DNA of 64,000 nt from positions 3,055,898 through 3,119,897 of the forward strand of contig BCIO01000004.1 of the NCBI GenBank assembly GCA_001599975.1, read 5' to 3'. Position 1 is the first letter of the stretch, and every line of letters begins with the position of its first letter. Below are positions 54,887 through 64,000 of this stretch, piece by piece. The notes below the pieces were generated by a model. That model was not told the origin of the DNA. It saw nothing but the letters and a program-made list of their open reading frames with translations, and made no database searches. Source of the stretch: Cystobasidiopsis lactophilus. Lineage: Eukaryota; Basidiomycota; Agaricostilbomycetes; Agaricostilbales; Chionosphaeraceae. The translations under genes and the position numbers were made by a program.

Positions 54887-56817
54887 CTACAGCTCGTCTG
54901 CGTTGACCGGCTTCTTCTCGAGGTGACGCGACTCTGGTTTGCCCATGCCACTGACATCCTTGACGAGGTCGCCGCTGATTTGTTTGCCCGACATCATGTA
55001 GTCGATTTCTTCTAGAGTCTTGCCCTTGGTCTCTGGCACAAAGAACCAGGTGAAGATGAACTGGACGGCGTTAAAAACGGTCCAGATGATGTACATTCCT
55101 GGTGCTTTTCAGTCAGAAAGCGCTTCATGCAACCTTGCCAGACTCACTATATCCAATGTTGGCGATGCCGACCGGCAGGATCTTAACGGTGACGAAAGTG
55201 AATAGCCATTCACTTCCTACTGCTGCAGACGCGTTGACATGTCGGAATTTGATGGGCGAGATCTCTGGCGCATAGGCCCAGGGAACTGCCAGCCACGCGC
55301 AGCCGAAGGCGATCTGGTACAACATGATGAAAGAGTACGCGGCCCAACCGGCCGCCTTATTGGTGAGAGCATATTTGAGGCACACGGTGAGAGCCCTGCA
55401 ACTGTTGTCAGAATATTGCCCCACATGGGCATAAGAAGTCGCGTACAGCATGAAGGCAGTTGTCATCGCGGACCCAGCCAACAAAGAAGCTCGTCGGCCC
55501 CACGCTTCGATGATGTAAATTCCAACGAGAGAGCCGACCAAAAGCGAGATGGTGGCCACACCCTGTCAGGGAAAAAAGATTCAGCACGCGACTTCTTCCA
55601 GGTCGCCGTCACCCACAGCCAGGAGTGATGCTGTGTTGGCTGACAAGCCGACAGAGTCGTGCAGAATGGTGTACTCGTAATCTAGGTCGCAATAATGTTG
55701 GCAACTGCTATTCGGCGCTCTAGAGGCAGAGCCACTCACAGGCAACAGCGTTGATGCCGCCCAATTCCTGCAGTGCTTGCATCGTGACCACAATCCAAAA
55801 GCGCTTCGAGTTCTTGAGCGGTGTCTTGTCCCACAGGATGGACCTCCAAATCGGCTGGGAGTGCTCGGCGCTTTCTTCAATATCGAGATTGTCCATAATG
55901 TCTTGACGCTGCTTCAAATACACCTCGTCTCTGGGACCGCAGTCGAGGAAGCGAAGCAAGATGCTATCGGCGCGCTCGTGTTGACCTTTGCTATACAGCA
56001 GGCGGGGCGATTCCGGCAGAAAGCTGACTAGGATGAAGCCGAGAATGGAATAAAAGCACTGAAAGGCAATCGGGAAGCGCCAGGTCACGGGGCCGGTGTA
56101 GTTCTTGAGCATGCCGTAGTCAAGCCAGTAAGCTGTGACGGTGCCAGAGACAACCACCGCAAGCTGGATGGCAATGTACCGACCCCGAGAGCCGGCCTGG
56201 GTGCATTCGCTGACCCACATGGGGATGGCCGAAGACGTACAGCCTGTCCCCGTGCCTGCAATGACGCGTCCGGCGTAAAGCTGGCCAATGTTGAAGCTGC
56301 TGGCTTGGAGGGCGCCCCCAATCGTGATCAATGTGCAGCTGCATCGCGACTTTTAGCCTAACATTCACCGTGCCTGGAACTGAAAGACTCTACCCAAGCA
56401 TGATTGAGCGCTTGCGGCCCACTGGGACACCGAAGATCATGCTTAGAATGCAGCCAAGCTGTGCGTCTGGGTTGACGCGCCTGGTCTTCAACACTGAAAC
56501 AAGACCGACTCACCAAGCAGCCCAGAGGATACACCGATGTCAAAGTCGACACGGTATCGGCGTCGGGATTCTGTTATCTTCGTGGTCAAAAAACAGCTAA
56601 CCACGGCCAACCCGACAACAAATGCGCACGCCAAACTGTTGAAGGAAGTCTTCTGCGCCAACTAGGCCTCCGAAAACGCCTTGACTAGACGCCACGCTCA
56701 AGAACGTCCAGCATGCGTGAAGCAGGTCGCTCACTCGTAGCCAAAGCAAGAAAAGCAGATGGCAGATGCAAAGGCCACACTAAGAACCAAAGGTCGTCCT
56801 CGAAGTCGTTCCAGCAT
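54887..56817 (-). CDS. MFS sugar transporter
   Basis: Twelve-helix sugar/H+ symporter-like protein of the plasma membrane. ATG 56815-56817 (MLERLRGRPLVLSVAFASAI); an intron splits the aspartate codon of GYDQGVFGGLVGAEDFLQQF. The next exons give MITIGGALQASSFNIGQLYA, AGRVIAGTGTGCTSSAIPMW and SECTQAGSRGRYIAIQLAVV. Then come FLPESPRLLYSKGQHERADS (P-E-S-P-R-x-L), ELGGINAVA joined to YYEYTILHDSVGLSANTASL, and GIYIIEAWGRRASLLAGSAM. Later parts are AYSFIMLYQIAFGCAWLAVP and FVPETKGKTLEEIDYMMSGK (P-E-T-K-G). It ends NADEL at 54887. All sugar-porter signatures are present. The substrate sugar is unknown. Upstream in-frame ATGs around 56910-56937 are less likely starts. Confidence 0.9.
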
Positions 56818-57395
56818 CTTGAAGACGTCTGGGTGTGGGCGAGAAGGCGCTTTCGACAGAGGAGGCGTTTGTAGAGACAAGACCGAGGAGAGGAGATCAA
56901 CGGAAAAGCACATCCGGTCGCCCGCCCCCCTCGTCATCCGAGGGGCCCCTTGGCGTGAGGTCGACCGAGGCGCTGCCGAGTGAACATTAAATGCAGCGCC
57001 AGGGGCGATCCGGCTGCCGACTGTGTAGCGCCGCCGAACTAGTGCAGGAGGCGCAGCCGGATACCGGCAGCAAGCACTGCCAGCGCTGCCAGCTCTAGAC
57101 GGGTCCTAACACTGCTTTTCAAGTGGCAAAAATGGACGCGTGTGTGGCAGGCAGCAAGAGTGTCTGGCCCAATTGCTTGAGAATTGGATCTGAAAAGCCC
57201 TCGCACACGCGCCGCCCGCCAGGGCTGGCAGCCTTTGCATTCAGTCGCTGATCGAGCTGAACACTCTGCATGCCGCAATAATGCTGGCTTTGTCGCTCGT
57301 CATGAAGCGCTGAACAACGGAAGTGCTTCGCGCAGCGGCTTGTGAGATTCGCCGGTATGCAGTCGAATGCTTGCCCGCAGCTGGAGCGTTCGCAA
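56818..57395. other. intergenic, 578 bp
   Basis: Promoter side of the sugar transporter (-) and 3' flank of the thiolase (-). GC-rich around 57000-57070. I see no coding sequence, repeat or RNA gene. Confidence 0.45.
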
Positions 57396-58911
57396 TCAGA
57401 GGCGCGGCGCGGCGGCAAGTTCGTTCACCCAAAGAGACGCCGCCCCCATTCCACTGCCAATGCACATGCTGGTGCAAAGAAGGCTCTTTTGCTGTCGCTG
57501 CAACTCGGCCAGGCCGGTGACGACTACACAGCAAGATCACTATGTGTTTGAAAGAGGCGCAATTGACCAACCTTGCCGCACGCCACTTTAGCAGCCCTGT
57601 TAGCCAGGTAACGTTACACCATAAGAAGACCCACGTAGCCCCGAGCGGGTGCCCCAGAGCAATGGCTCCGCCACGGATATTGACCTTTTCGATGTCGAGG
57701 CCGAGCTTTTCGACACAGTACACATACATGGTCGCAAAGGCCTCGTTGATCTGTGCACGCCTCAATGTCCTCAGACGTTGTTTTGTGTTTGAGATAGCAG
57801 AGACTGGCTCACCTCCCAGACGTCGACCGAGTCCTTGTCCACGTTGTACTTGGCGAGCAACTTTTGAATGGCGGGGACGGGACCGACACCCATGTGTCGT
57901 GGAGTGACACCCACGACACTCGTGCCGATGTGGCGAGCAAGGATTGGCAGTCCCAGCTCTTCAGCTTTCGAGCGCCGCATGAGCATGCAGGCGGCGGCGC
58001 CGTCCGTCATCTGCGACGAATTGCCTCCGGTCGACAAATCACCCCATTGCGGAAAGGCCGCCCGAGCTTTGGAGAGCGCTTCCAGGGTGGTTCCGTGTCG
58101 GATGCCATCGTCTTTGTCCACCGTCACCTTGACTTTGTCGCCGTTTTCCGCCACTTGCCAAGCCTCAATGGGCAAGATTTGCTTCGAAAAAAGGCCTGAA
58201 GTGGTCGCCTCGGAAGCGCGGAAGTGAGAGCGAAGTGCGTATTCGTCCATCTTTTGTCGGCTGATGCCAAAGTCTTTGCCGACCATTTCAGACGTCCTGA
58301 TACCCGATAGGGTAAGAAAGCGCGGTGTGCGCCCAGCGACGGCCTACCAGCCCATAGGTTCAGCGCAGTCGCGCGACGCGGCGTTCTCCAGAACTTCGTT
58401 AGACTTGAAAACTGGGGTCGGACGAGGACTGGAGAGCGGGGACCATCAGGACAGCGAGCGGTCGGAGTAGATAGCCCATACTTGGAGCTCATGCTTTCCA
58501 CGCCTACCGCCAGGCCGCAGTCGATATCGCCGCGCGTGATGGAATCGCTGATACTCCGTATCGCCATCAGCCCCGAGCCGCACAGCCGATTGATTGCCTG
58601 CACGGGAGTATGCTCGTTGAATCCGGCAGCCAGAGCTGCTGCTCGGGCTTCGTAGCATGGCGACGGCGGGTGACACGCCCCGACCGCAATGTCTTCTACC
58701 TGGCTGACATCGAAGCCAGCTCCGCTTTTGGCGCCCTTGAGGATCTGCAGCAGCAGCTCGTCGGACGACGTGTCCTAGCGAAAGCACGCTGAGTGCCAAG
58801 CTGCAGGTGGCGGAGAACGCCCACTTTGAAGCCGCCTTTCTTCGCCTTTGTCAATGCGGTTCGCTTGAGCCAGGTCACCACAACGTCTGATTTGGAAGCC
58901 TTGGACCACAT
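57396..58911 (-). CDS. 3-ketoacyl-CoA thiolase (acetyl-CoA acyltransferase)
   Basis: Last step of fatty-acid beta-oxidation: thiolytic cleavage of 3-ketoacyl-CoA. ATG 58911 ([20 protein letters not shown]) is the first methionine after an in-frame TGA 15 bases upstream. Then come TKAKKGGFK, an intron, [40 protein letters not shown] and [20 protein letters not shown] with the acyl-accepting cysteine. The loop domain has [20 protein letters not shown] and [20 protein letters not shown]. The C-terminal catalytic motifs are [34 protein letters not shown] (G-H-P-x-G) and [19 protein letters not shown]. It ends -APRL at 57396-57398. Sequence is closest to peroxisomal thiolases, yet neither a clear PTS2 nonapeptide at the N-terminus nor a consensus PTS1 is visible. 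Confidence 0.9.
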
Positions 58912-59756
58912 TGGAGTTGGCGGTCAAGATATTGTTCAGTGCTCGGCGCAATCCGCGCGGGGTGTCCTTTTCCGCCTTTTCCGGCGGCGGAGACCCCGGC
59001 GCAAAGCGGTACACTACAGTACTGTAGTCTTCTGACCAACAACTTCTCCGTCCAGGCGCTATATTATTCAGCGGGTGTGGTGTCGGATTTCGGGAAGTGT
59101 TGGCTTCGGGTCAATGCTCACACAGTGTACTCGGCGACCTTTTGTTCGGGGCCTTCCCTGACGACTCTAAACACTCGAACCTATAAAGAACACTGCTATC
59201 AGCCGGAATCGACGGCAGGACTTTGGCATGACGTTTTACCTTATCCTTCCCGTCTAGAGGTGATAGTCAGTTAGCGGGCCAGCGTTTGCATTTGCAGACT
59301 CGATCCTTACATCTAGCAGCAGTTAGCTTAACTCCAGTCATATTGGTCAATTCAGAATAGAGCTTTAAACACTTCTAAAAGTTGAAGCACTTTTTGGTGG
59401 CTCGAGCTGAGCTGAAAGTCGCTTTATAGGTGCCCCGGCGCTATTTCTGGTGACGAACGATCTATGCCAGTCTCTTAGAGCCTCGCAAAGTGATTCGCTG
59501 TTCGTGAAGTCGATGTGCGAGCGCAGACAGTGGTCTGGCGACTTGGGCCGGGCCGAGGTTCGGAAGACTCCCGACTCCAAAATGACNTGTGGTGGTCNCA
59601 AGTTGCGCTCGCNAGTGGGCGACCACCCTATTGGAGCTTGACAACCTTCGCGCTTGAGAATGGCGGGCTAAACATCGCAAGGCCTCAGTCGGAATCTGTA
59701 TGTGATGACTCACACAGCGAAACNATCGCGGGTACGCCTGGCGGCATCAGAATCTG
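58912..59756. other. intergenic, 845 bp, with four ambiguous bases
   Basis: Divergent region between the thiolase (-) and the second HNH gene (+). Single Ns at 59587, 59598, 59613 and 59724 mark low-quality or polymorphic sequence. Part of the HNH gene's 5' end may lie here. No defined gene, RNA or repeat otherwise. Confidence 0.5.
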
Positions 59757-60789
59757 ATGCTCGTTATGATATTGCTCACGACAGGTGTCTTTCACTCCTT
59801 GCGCTCCCCGTGGCCCGCCAACCGCTTCAAGAGATACTTGGAGATCGTCTTTCCGAGCTTACCAGCCGGGTGGAGGCTGGTGAAAGACAATGTCGAGTTG
59901 GCTGGAGAGAGACATTTGGAGCTCGGCGAATATGTTCTCGTTGACCCTCAAGGTAAGGTCTATCCTCTTTCAGGCAAGCTGTTGGCTGATCTGACAGTCC
60001 TGCTAGACAACATCCTCGACCCTGAGCCTACGGCGGAAGCCTTCATCGCGCGAAACCTCAACATCAACAACAGTCCAACCACCCCAAGGCAGTTCGGCTC
60101 ATCCCCAAAAGGCTTTCCGACTCGCGTCCGAGAACGTGACCTGCGCTGCTTAATTTATGGCGAAGTTTGGCGAAGTAAGCTGGATTCCCTGGCCCACCAA
60201 GCCGCTCACATCATCCCGCTAACGAATCCTGATGCTGTGAGTCACTCAGAAGCTATCCTGATCTCTTTGTTTTACAAATGGTGATCGGACAGATGACCCA
60301 ATTCGAGATTTTGCTTCAAGACACCCAATAGCCATTTGGCCACCCGTGCAACTCGGTGCAGAACGACCTCTTCATGAAAATCGACCACCACCGCCACTTC
60401 GACACTTATGCGTTAGCCATTGACTCCGACGTGAGTTGTTTATGTGCGACACAGGCAAGTTCGAAGATTCAAACTGTAAGGAGGACGGACGACTATCGTA
60501 TCGTCTATTTCGGAGCGGCGGCAGAGGACAAGGCCGGAGACCTCCCTCGGCATGCGTTTCTCCCTCACCCAGAAGATGTGCCCGCCCACGAGCGCCTTCT
60601 CGATGCGCACCTCCGGTGGCATCTTCGCCAAGCGATCTTGGGCACATTCGTGGAGGTCAACGGGAGCTCAAAGAGGAGGATGATCCACAGGTCGATGGTG
60701 TGCCTTCGGGACTGCCCACTTTGCCTTCGGAAGGAGAGGCCAAGGCCTTCGTTGAAGGCTATTTGGCTATGCAACTGATTGAGGCGTAA
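59757..60789 (+). CDS. HNH-endonuclease-domain protein (fungal family), second copy type
   Basis: ATG 59757 (MLVMILLTTGVFHSLRSPWP), then KRYLEIVFPSLPAGWRLVKD, GEYVLVDPQGKVYPLSGKLL and RVRERDLRCLIYGEVWRSKL. SLAHQAAHIIPLTNPDA follows, containing the A-H-I-I-P element of fungal HNH domains. An intron (GTGAGTCACTC... to about 60335) leads to NDLFMKIDHHRHFDTYALAI, the H-x-x-F-D half of the motif. The family's second conserved residue, normally cysteine or glycine in R-C-x-x-T/S-G, is altered (CLIYGE). Near 60640 the better-looking frame changes (QAIL to GHIRGGQRELKEEDDP), so an intron or frameshift is likely before the end, EGYLAMQLIEA, with a TAA at 60787-60789. Role unknown; distant relative of the protein at 21890. 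Confidence 0.65.
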
Positions 60790-60843
60790 CTCTCTCAGCG
60801 CTCAATCTGGATTGAGGCGTAACTCTCTCAGCGCTCAATCTGG
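60778..60843 (+). repeat. 33-bp perfect tandem duplication
   Basis: Bases 60778-60810 are repeated exactly at 60811-60843 (unit begins ATTGAGGCGTAAC, ends CTCAATCTGG). The first copy contains the stop codon of the HNH gene, so the duplication does not alter the protein. The unit has weak dyad symmetry (ATTGAG...CTCAAT). Confidence 0.95.
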
Positions 60844-61021
60844 TGCTCTTCATCGCTTTGGCTGCTTCTTTCCCTTTACATCCCTTTACCTTGTACAATG
60901 AACTTTATCCGCTTGACTCTCGCCGATACGATGCCGAGACCGAAAGGCCAGCATGCGATCGAGGTCACGTTAGTCCTCGTCCATTTCTCGGCATCGGCAT
61001 TTCTCGCCTCCAGACGACGAG

Positions 61022-61831
61022 ATGGAGATCCTACTTTTGCTCTCATGCCTTGGATTGGTGGCAGCATTTGACGACATTGCGCTGCTGCAGCGATCGGTGG
61101 GCACGGATGGCCAGGCAAGCGCATGGCAGCCGGCAGGCGCGGTCTCCTTCAATGCGACTGGCTTTCCCACGTGGCAGCACGAGCCGCTGCTGCTGCAAGA
61201 GGAGCTCTTCCAGATCGCAATTGCACCAGAAGGGACGCCTTACGCATCGTTGCCCACGGTAAGGCTTCTACCTAGCTCGAAGCGCTTGTCAGACCATTGG
61301 CTCAAGAAGATGTCCGAGCAGGCTCAGTTAGTCGACAAATCTAGCCAGCTCCAACTTGTCCTCGACTCGACTACAAGACGGCCTCGTGAGTGCCATTCCG
61401 TTTTTTTAGAGGTGTCGCTGCTCAATTGAGATGCTACCTAGTCTCGCTCTCCTATTCTTCCTACAAGCCAAGGACAAAGGGCAAGCCGATACACTCTGTG
61501 CAGATCCTGAATTCAACAGATGTCGAGCTGTGCGGGCTTTCCTCTGCGTCCGGCGAGGGTTGGTCTGATTGTGCGCCTTTAGCAGCCCGCGCCTGCACCA
61601 GCCCGTTGTCATCAGCGTTGGCGCTGACGGCCAGATTGTCAAGCCGAAAGAAGAGAAGACTTTCTTTCAGAAGTGTGAGTTGTGATATCGTAGTCGAGCA
61701 GCTCAAATGACTCACACTGGCGCGGCCTCACAGACTGGATGCACATCGCGGCCGTCCTCTTGCTGTTCATAGTGACCGGCGGGGGCGGGGACGACGGGCA
61801 GCAAGGAGGAGGTGGAAGACCTGCCAAGTAG
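61022..61831 (+). CDS. EMC10: ER membrane protein complex subunit 10
   Basis: Luminal-facing subunit of the EMC insertase, which inserts tail-anchored and multi-pass proteins. ATG 61022 opens a signal peptide (MEILLLLSCLGLVAAFDD). The luminal domain includes WQHEPLLLQEELFQIAIAPE, SDHWLKKMSEQAQLVDKSSQ, PIHSVQILNSTDVELCGLSS and PVVISVGADGQIVKPKEEKT. An intron (GTGAGT...CTCACAG) joins TFFQKY to WMHIAAVLLLFIVTGGGGDD and GQQGGGGRPAK, ending at 61829-61831. The F-F-x-K-Y-W-M membrane anchor followed by a glycine-rich G-G-Q-G-G-G-G tail is the EMC10 signature also seen in animals. Intron positions around 61260 and 61385-61460 are approximate. It ends 2 bp from the convergent gene's stop codon. Confidence 0.88.
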
Positions 61832-61833
61832 AA

Positions 61834-62880
61834 CTACATCGCTTGCAAGCTGGACATTGTGAGACCGGAGAACAAGTTTTCCCTCTCCTTGAAGACACCA
61901 AATCGGAAGACGGCCGAGTCGCTTGGGTCGATCTGAGAGACGGCAGTGAGCTCGAAGATGCTTGTACTGTCGTCTATTACACTTTCGTCGTCGGTTTCTG
62001 CCTCTGAGTTTTGAGCTTTCATGCACCTCTTTGGCAAGGACTACTCACGCTGAAGCTGGCCCATCCAATCGAACATCCCCTGGTACACTTCTTCTACGTC
62101 CATCGACATATCCTTCTTCTCCTCTTGATCTTCTTTGGTGGGAGACCGCTTCTTGGGCGAGTCTGGCCGCTTCTCGACAATCGGGACGCTGCCGATGCGG
62201 TCTCGACAGAAGACCAAAAGCTGCGTTCGAGCGTCGCCCTCGCTTAAAGTAGAACAAGATTATTCCCAGTCTTTGAGACTATGAGGAACAACCCACTCCA
62301 GGTGTGAGTTGACCCAGTTCTGAGCGTCAAACAGCTCCGCCACAATGGAGGTGTAATCAGACAAGCTGTTCGCGCTCACGGTCAGCATTGGTTGCTAAGA
62401 CAGTGTATCACTCACACCGCGTCTGGCTTCAGACACTTATACAAGTCATGGGCGATGAGCAGTGTTGGCCATTGAGCAAGGTCGAAGGAGTCTGGCCCAG
62501 CGTTCAAGGTGGAAAGCACGAAGAACAGCTGTTGATATGTAGAGCAGAATCTGTGTCCAAATATGAGTTGATAACCCACCCGATGGTGGAAGGCCGGCGC
62601 ACTTCATGCGAATTCGGTCAGTTAACGTCCTGAAAGCTGGCGTTCCCCCAAGCCTGGCAAGGTACAGATCGGCGTTGTAGATCATAGTAGTCTGAAGCTC
62701 TTCGTAAGAGGTGCTGAGAATGAGAACAGAGCCCGTTTCGTTGGCCTTGAGGTGGTTTAGAGCGGCATGCATGACACTTGACGTTGGGACATCTCCAAGT
62801 AGTAGGAAGCGCTCTCCCTTGAGTGCAGTCGACTTGAAAGATTGTTTTGAGGGTGGGAGGAGGCATTTAGGAGAGAACAT
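61834..62880 (-). CDS. hypothetical protein, unrecognised family
   Basis: ATG 62878-62880 (MFSPKCLLPPSKQSFKSTAL), then GERFLLLGDVPTSSVMHAAL, NHLKANETGSVLILSTSYEE and TMIYNADLYLARLGGTPAFR. Later exons on the minus strand give LTVSANSLSDYTSIVAELFD, AQNWVNSHLEWVV, TQLLVFCRDRIGSVPIVEKR, SMDVEEVYQGMFDWMGQLQ and AVSQIDPSDSAVFRFGVFKE, ending MSSLQAM with a TAG at 61834-61836. The first exon alternates beta-strand and helix like a Rossmann or RecA-type fold (GERFLLLGDVP, GSVLILSTS). No Walker lysine motif is visible, so this is only a hint. Acidic segment EAETDDESVIDDSTSIFELT near the end. Function unknown. Confidence 0.5.
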
Positions 62881-64000
62881 GGCCCTACAGCGACCGCGAA
62901 GCGGTCGCTTGGTGGTGGGACCAGGATCCTAGTTTGGCTGTTTTCGGCCTGGATGGACTCTTTGAGACTATGGAAGTAGAGTGGTGTAGGTGGCTAAGCC
63001 GCCGAAGGCCATTGTCGTCGTTGGGTAGGAAGGAAAGAGAGCAAAAAGTCAAGAGAAATTTCAACGCAAGGACTTTCGATCCCGGTCAAAATTCAACCCA
63101 GCTGTCAAATAGGCTTATCTTTTGCTAGTTTTTTGCTTCCTGGCGATGACTTCCCACACGCCGCTGGACGAGGGCAAAGTTGCTGTGCCGTTGTGTGGCT
63201 CACCTGCTGCAATGCTCATACTTACCTTGTGGTTATGCGCGGGCTCAAGCATCTCGTTGCATGTCTTCCAGCCGCACCCATTGCACGGCGGCTCACCAGA
63301 GCGTTCGGTCGTGGCTGAAGGATGTGGCTCGGCTCTGTCGGGCCACGCTACGGAATATTTTCATAACTGGTTATCCCTTCGGGGAGAGCACCGGTATCCA
63401 AAATTTATTCTTTTTGCTGCCCGACCCAAGTCGACCTTGATGGGTTTGCTCCCGCCGACCATCATGCTCTCGCGTTCAAATTCTTGCTGTTGCCCCTTCT
63501 GATGGCTCTGTTGATGCTTGTGCATGCGTAAGGCACTGTTGGCAACAGCAGAAATGCCAAGCTATTCGGACCGGCGCCACCCAGGATTGCACAGAGGAAG
63601 GCAGGAGAAGTCGCCCAAGTCGGTGACTGAAGGGTTCCTGCCGGTTTGCTCTGGCGTGGAGTGCACCCGATGGCTCTCAGGATGCTGTGTTGCGAGGCCT
63701 GAAGGCGGCCCTGAGTCGTGGTCTCAAGCAAGCTGCCTCCAGAAGGGCCAGGAGCCGAGGGAGCGCCAGCCAGTCCTCGAGCTGCATTCTTGTTCTGGCT
63801 TTGGCAGGCAAGGCGACTCGTGCGGCCTCTTCAGTGACGCTCCTAATGCCTGGGTTTGATGGCTTTGGACGTTGGCTTCGATGGGATTGCAGCCAGGCTG
63901 AGCGCGCGTGTGTGGTGTGGCAGTGTGGTAGGCTTTCGTCCGCCTTTTTGAGCACAAACTCTGATCAATGCATCCACTTTGGGGCTCTGCAGAATGTTAC
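62881..64000. other. unannotated terminal stretch, 1.1 kb
   Basis: Begins with the promoter of the minus-strand gene at 62880. An ATG at 63147 (MTSHTPLDEGKVAVPLCGSP) heads an open frame to 63502 with a hydrophobic start (MLILTLWLCAGSSIS) after residue 22. An alternative frame near 63300-63440 (SVRSWLKDVARLCRATLRNI) also looks protein-like. I could not build a consistent exon chain. A plus-strand gene may begin here and run past the window. Confidence 0.3.

Noticed and set aside
63122-63502. 126-codon open frame with a hydrophobic start
   Set aside because: Could be a secreted protein, but a competing frame also looks coding and no splice chain or motif supports either. Left as an unannotated stretch.

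Overview
This window is nuclear DNA of a filamentous or yeast-like fungus. The gene set fits a basidiomycete best: Cdc42, a GT32 (OCH1-type) mannosyltransferase, a Zn2Cys6 regulator, a DAHP synthase and a TRI12-like exporter. Genes are dense and carry many short introns (mostly 45-70 nt, often starting GTGCGT, GTAAG or GTGAG and ending YAG). I could not place the genus. One 100-base N gap and four single Ns show that this is a draft assembly.

Layout, 1-30 kb. The window opens with the 3' end of a SET-domain protein methyltransferase and an unrecognised multi-exon gene. Next come a GT32 glycosyltransferase (-), Cdc42 (-) and an intronless F-box protein (+). A decayed copy of a GFA/CENP-V-type zinc enzyme, a small secreted protein, an assembly gap between identical 95-bp sequences, and the intact GFA gene follow. 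Then come a Zn2Cys6 transcription factor (-), a secreted RNase T2 (+), a TRI12-like MFS exporter (+), a TAPT1/EMP65-family ER membrane protein (+), a UBA-UBX p97 adaptor (-) head-to-head with an HNH-domain protein (+), two uncharacterised genes and a PhoD-like phosphatase (+).

Layout, 28-47 kb. The scaffold subunit APC1 of the anaphase-promoting complex (+) is followed by an LCAT-fold lipase/acyltransferase (-), DAHP synthase (-), the GPI-transamidase subunit GAA1 (-) and the bisphosphate nucleotidase MET22/HAL2 (+). A serine tRNA gene (UGA anticodon) then carries both a canonical 16-nt anticodon-loop intron and a 58-nt GT...AG insertion in the D loop. Two small uncharacterised genes and an ER-resident HSP90 (GRP94-like, ending in HDEL) complete the block.

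Layout, 47-64 kb. A single-pass membrane protein (+) is followed by a run of minus-strand genes: an MDR reductase, an SDR reductase, a metallo-beta-lactamase-fold protein, a signal-anchor protein of unknown role, an MFS sugar transporter and a 3-ketoacyl-CoA thiolase. A second HNH-domain protein (+), EMC10 (+) and an unrecognised gene (-) close the annotated part. The last kilobase holds no gene I can define.

There is no operon or cluster logic. Several genes share the secretory pathway (GT32, GAA1, EMC10, the TAPT1-family protein, GRP94) or quality control and turnover (UBX adaptor, APC1, F-box protein), but they are scattered housekeeping genes. The most unusual object is the doubly interrupted tRNA-Ser gene at 41.8-42.0 kb.
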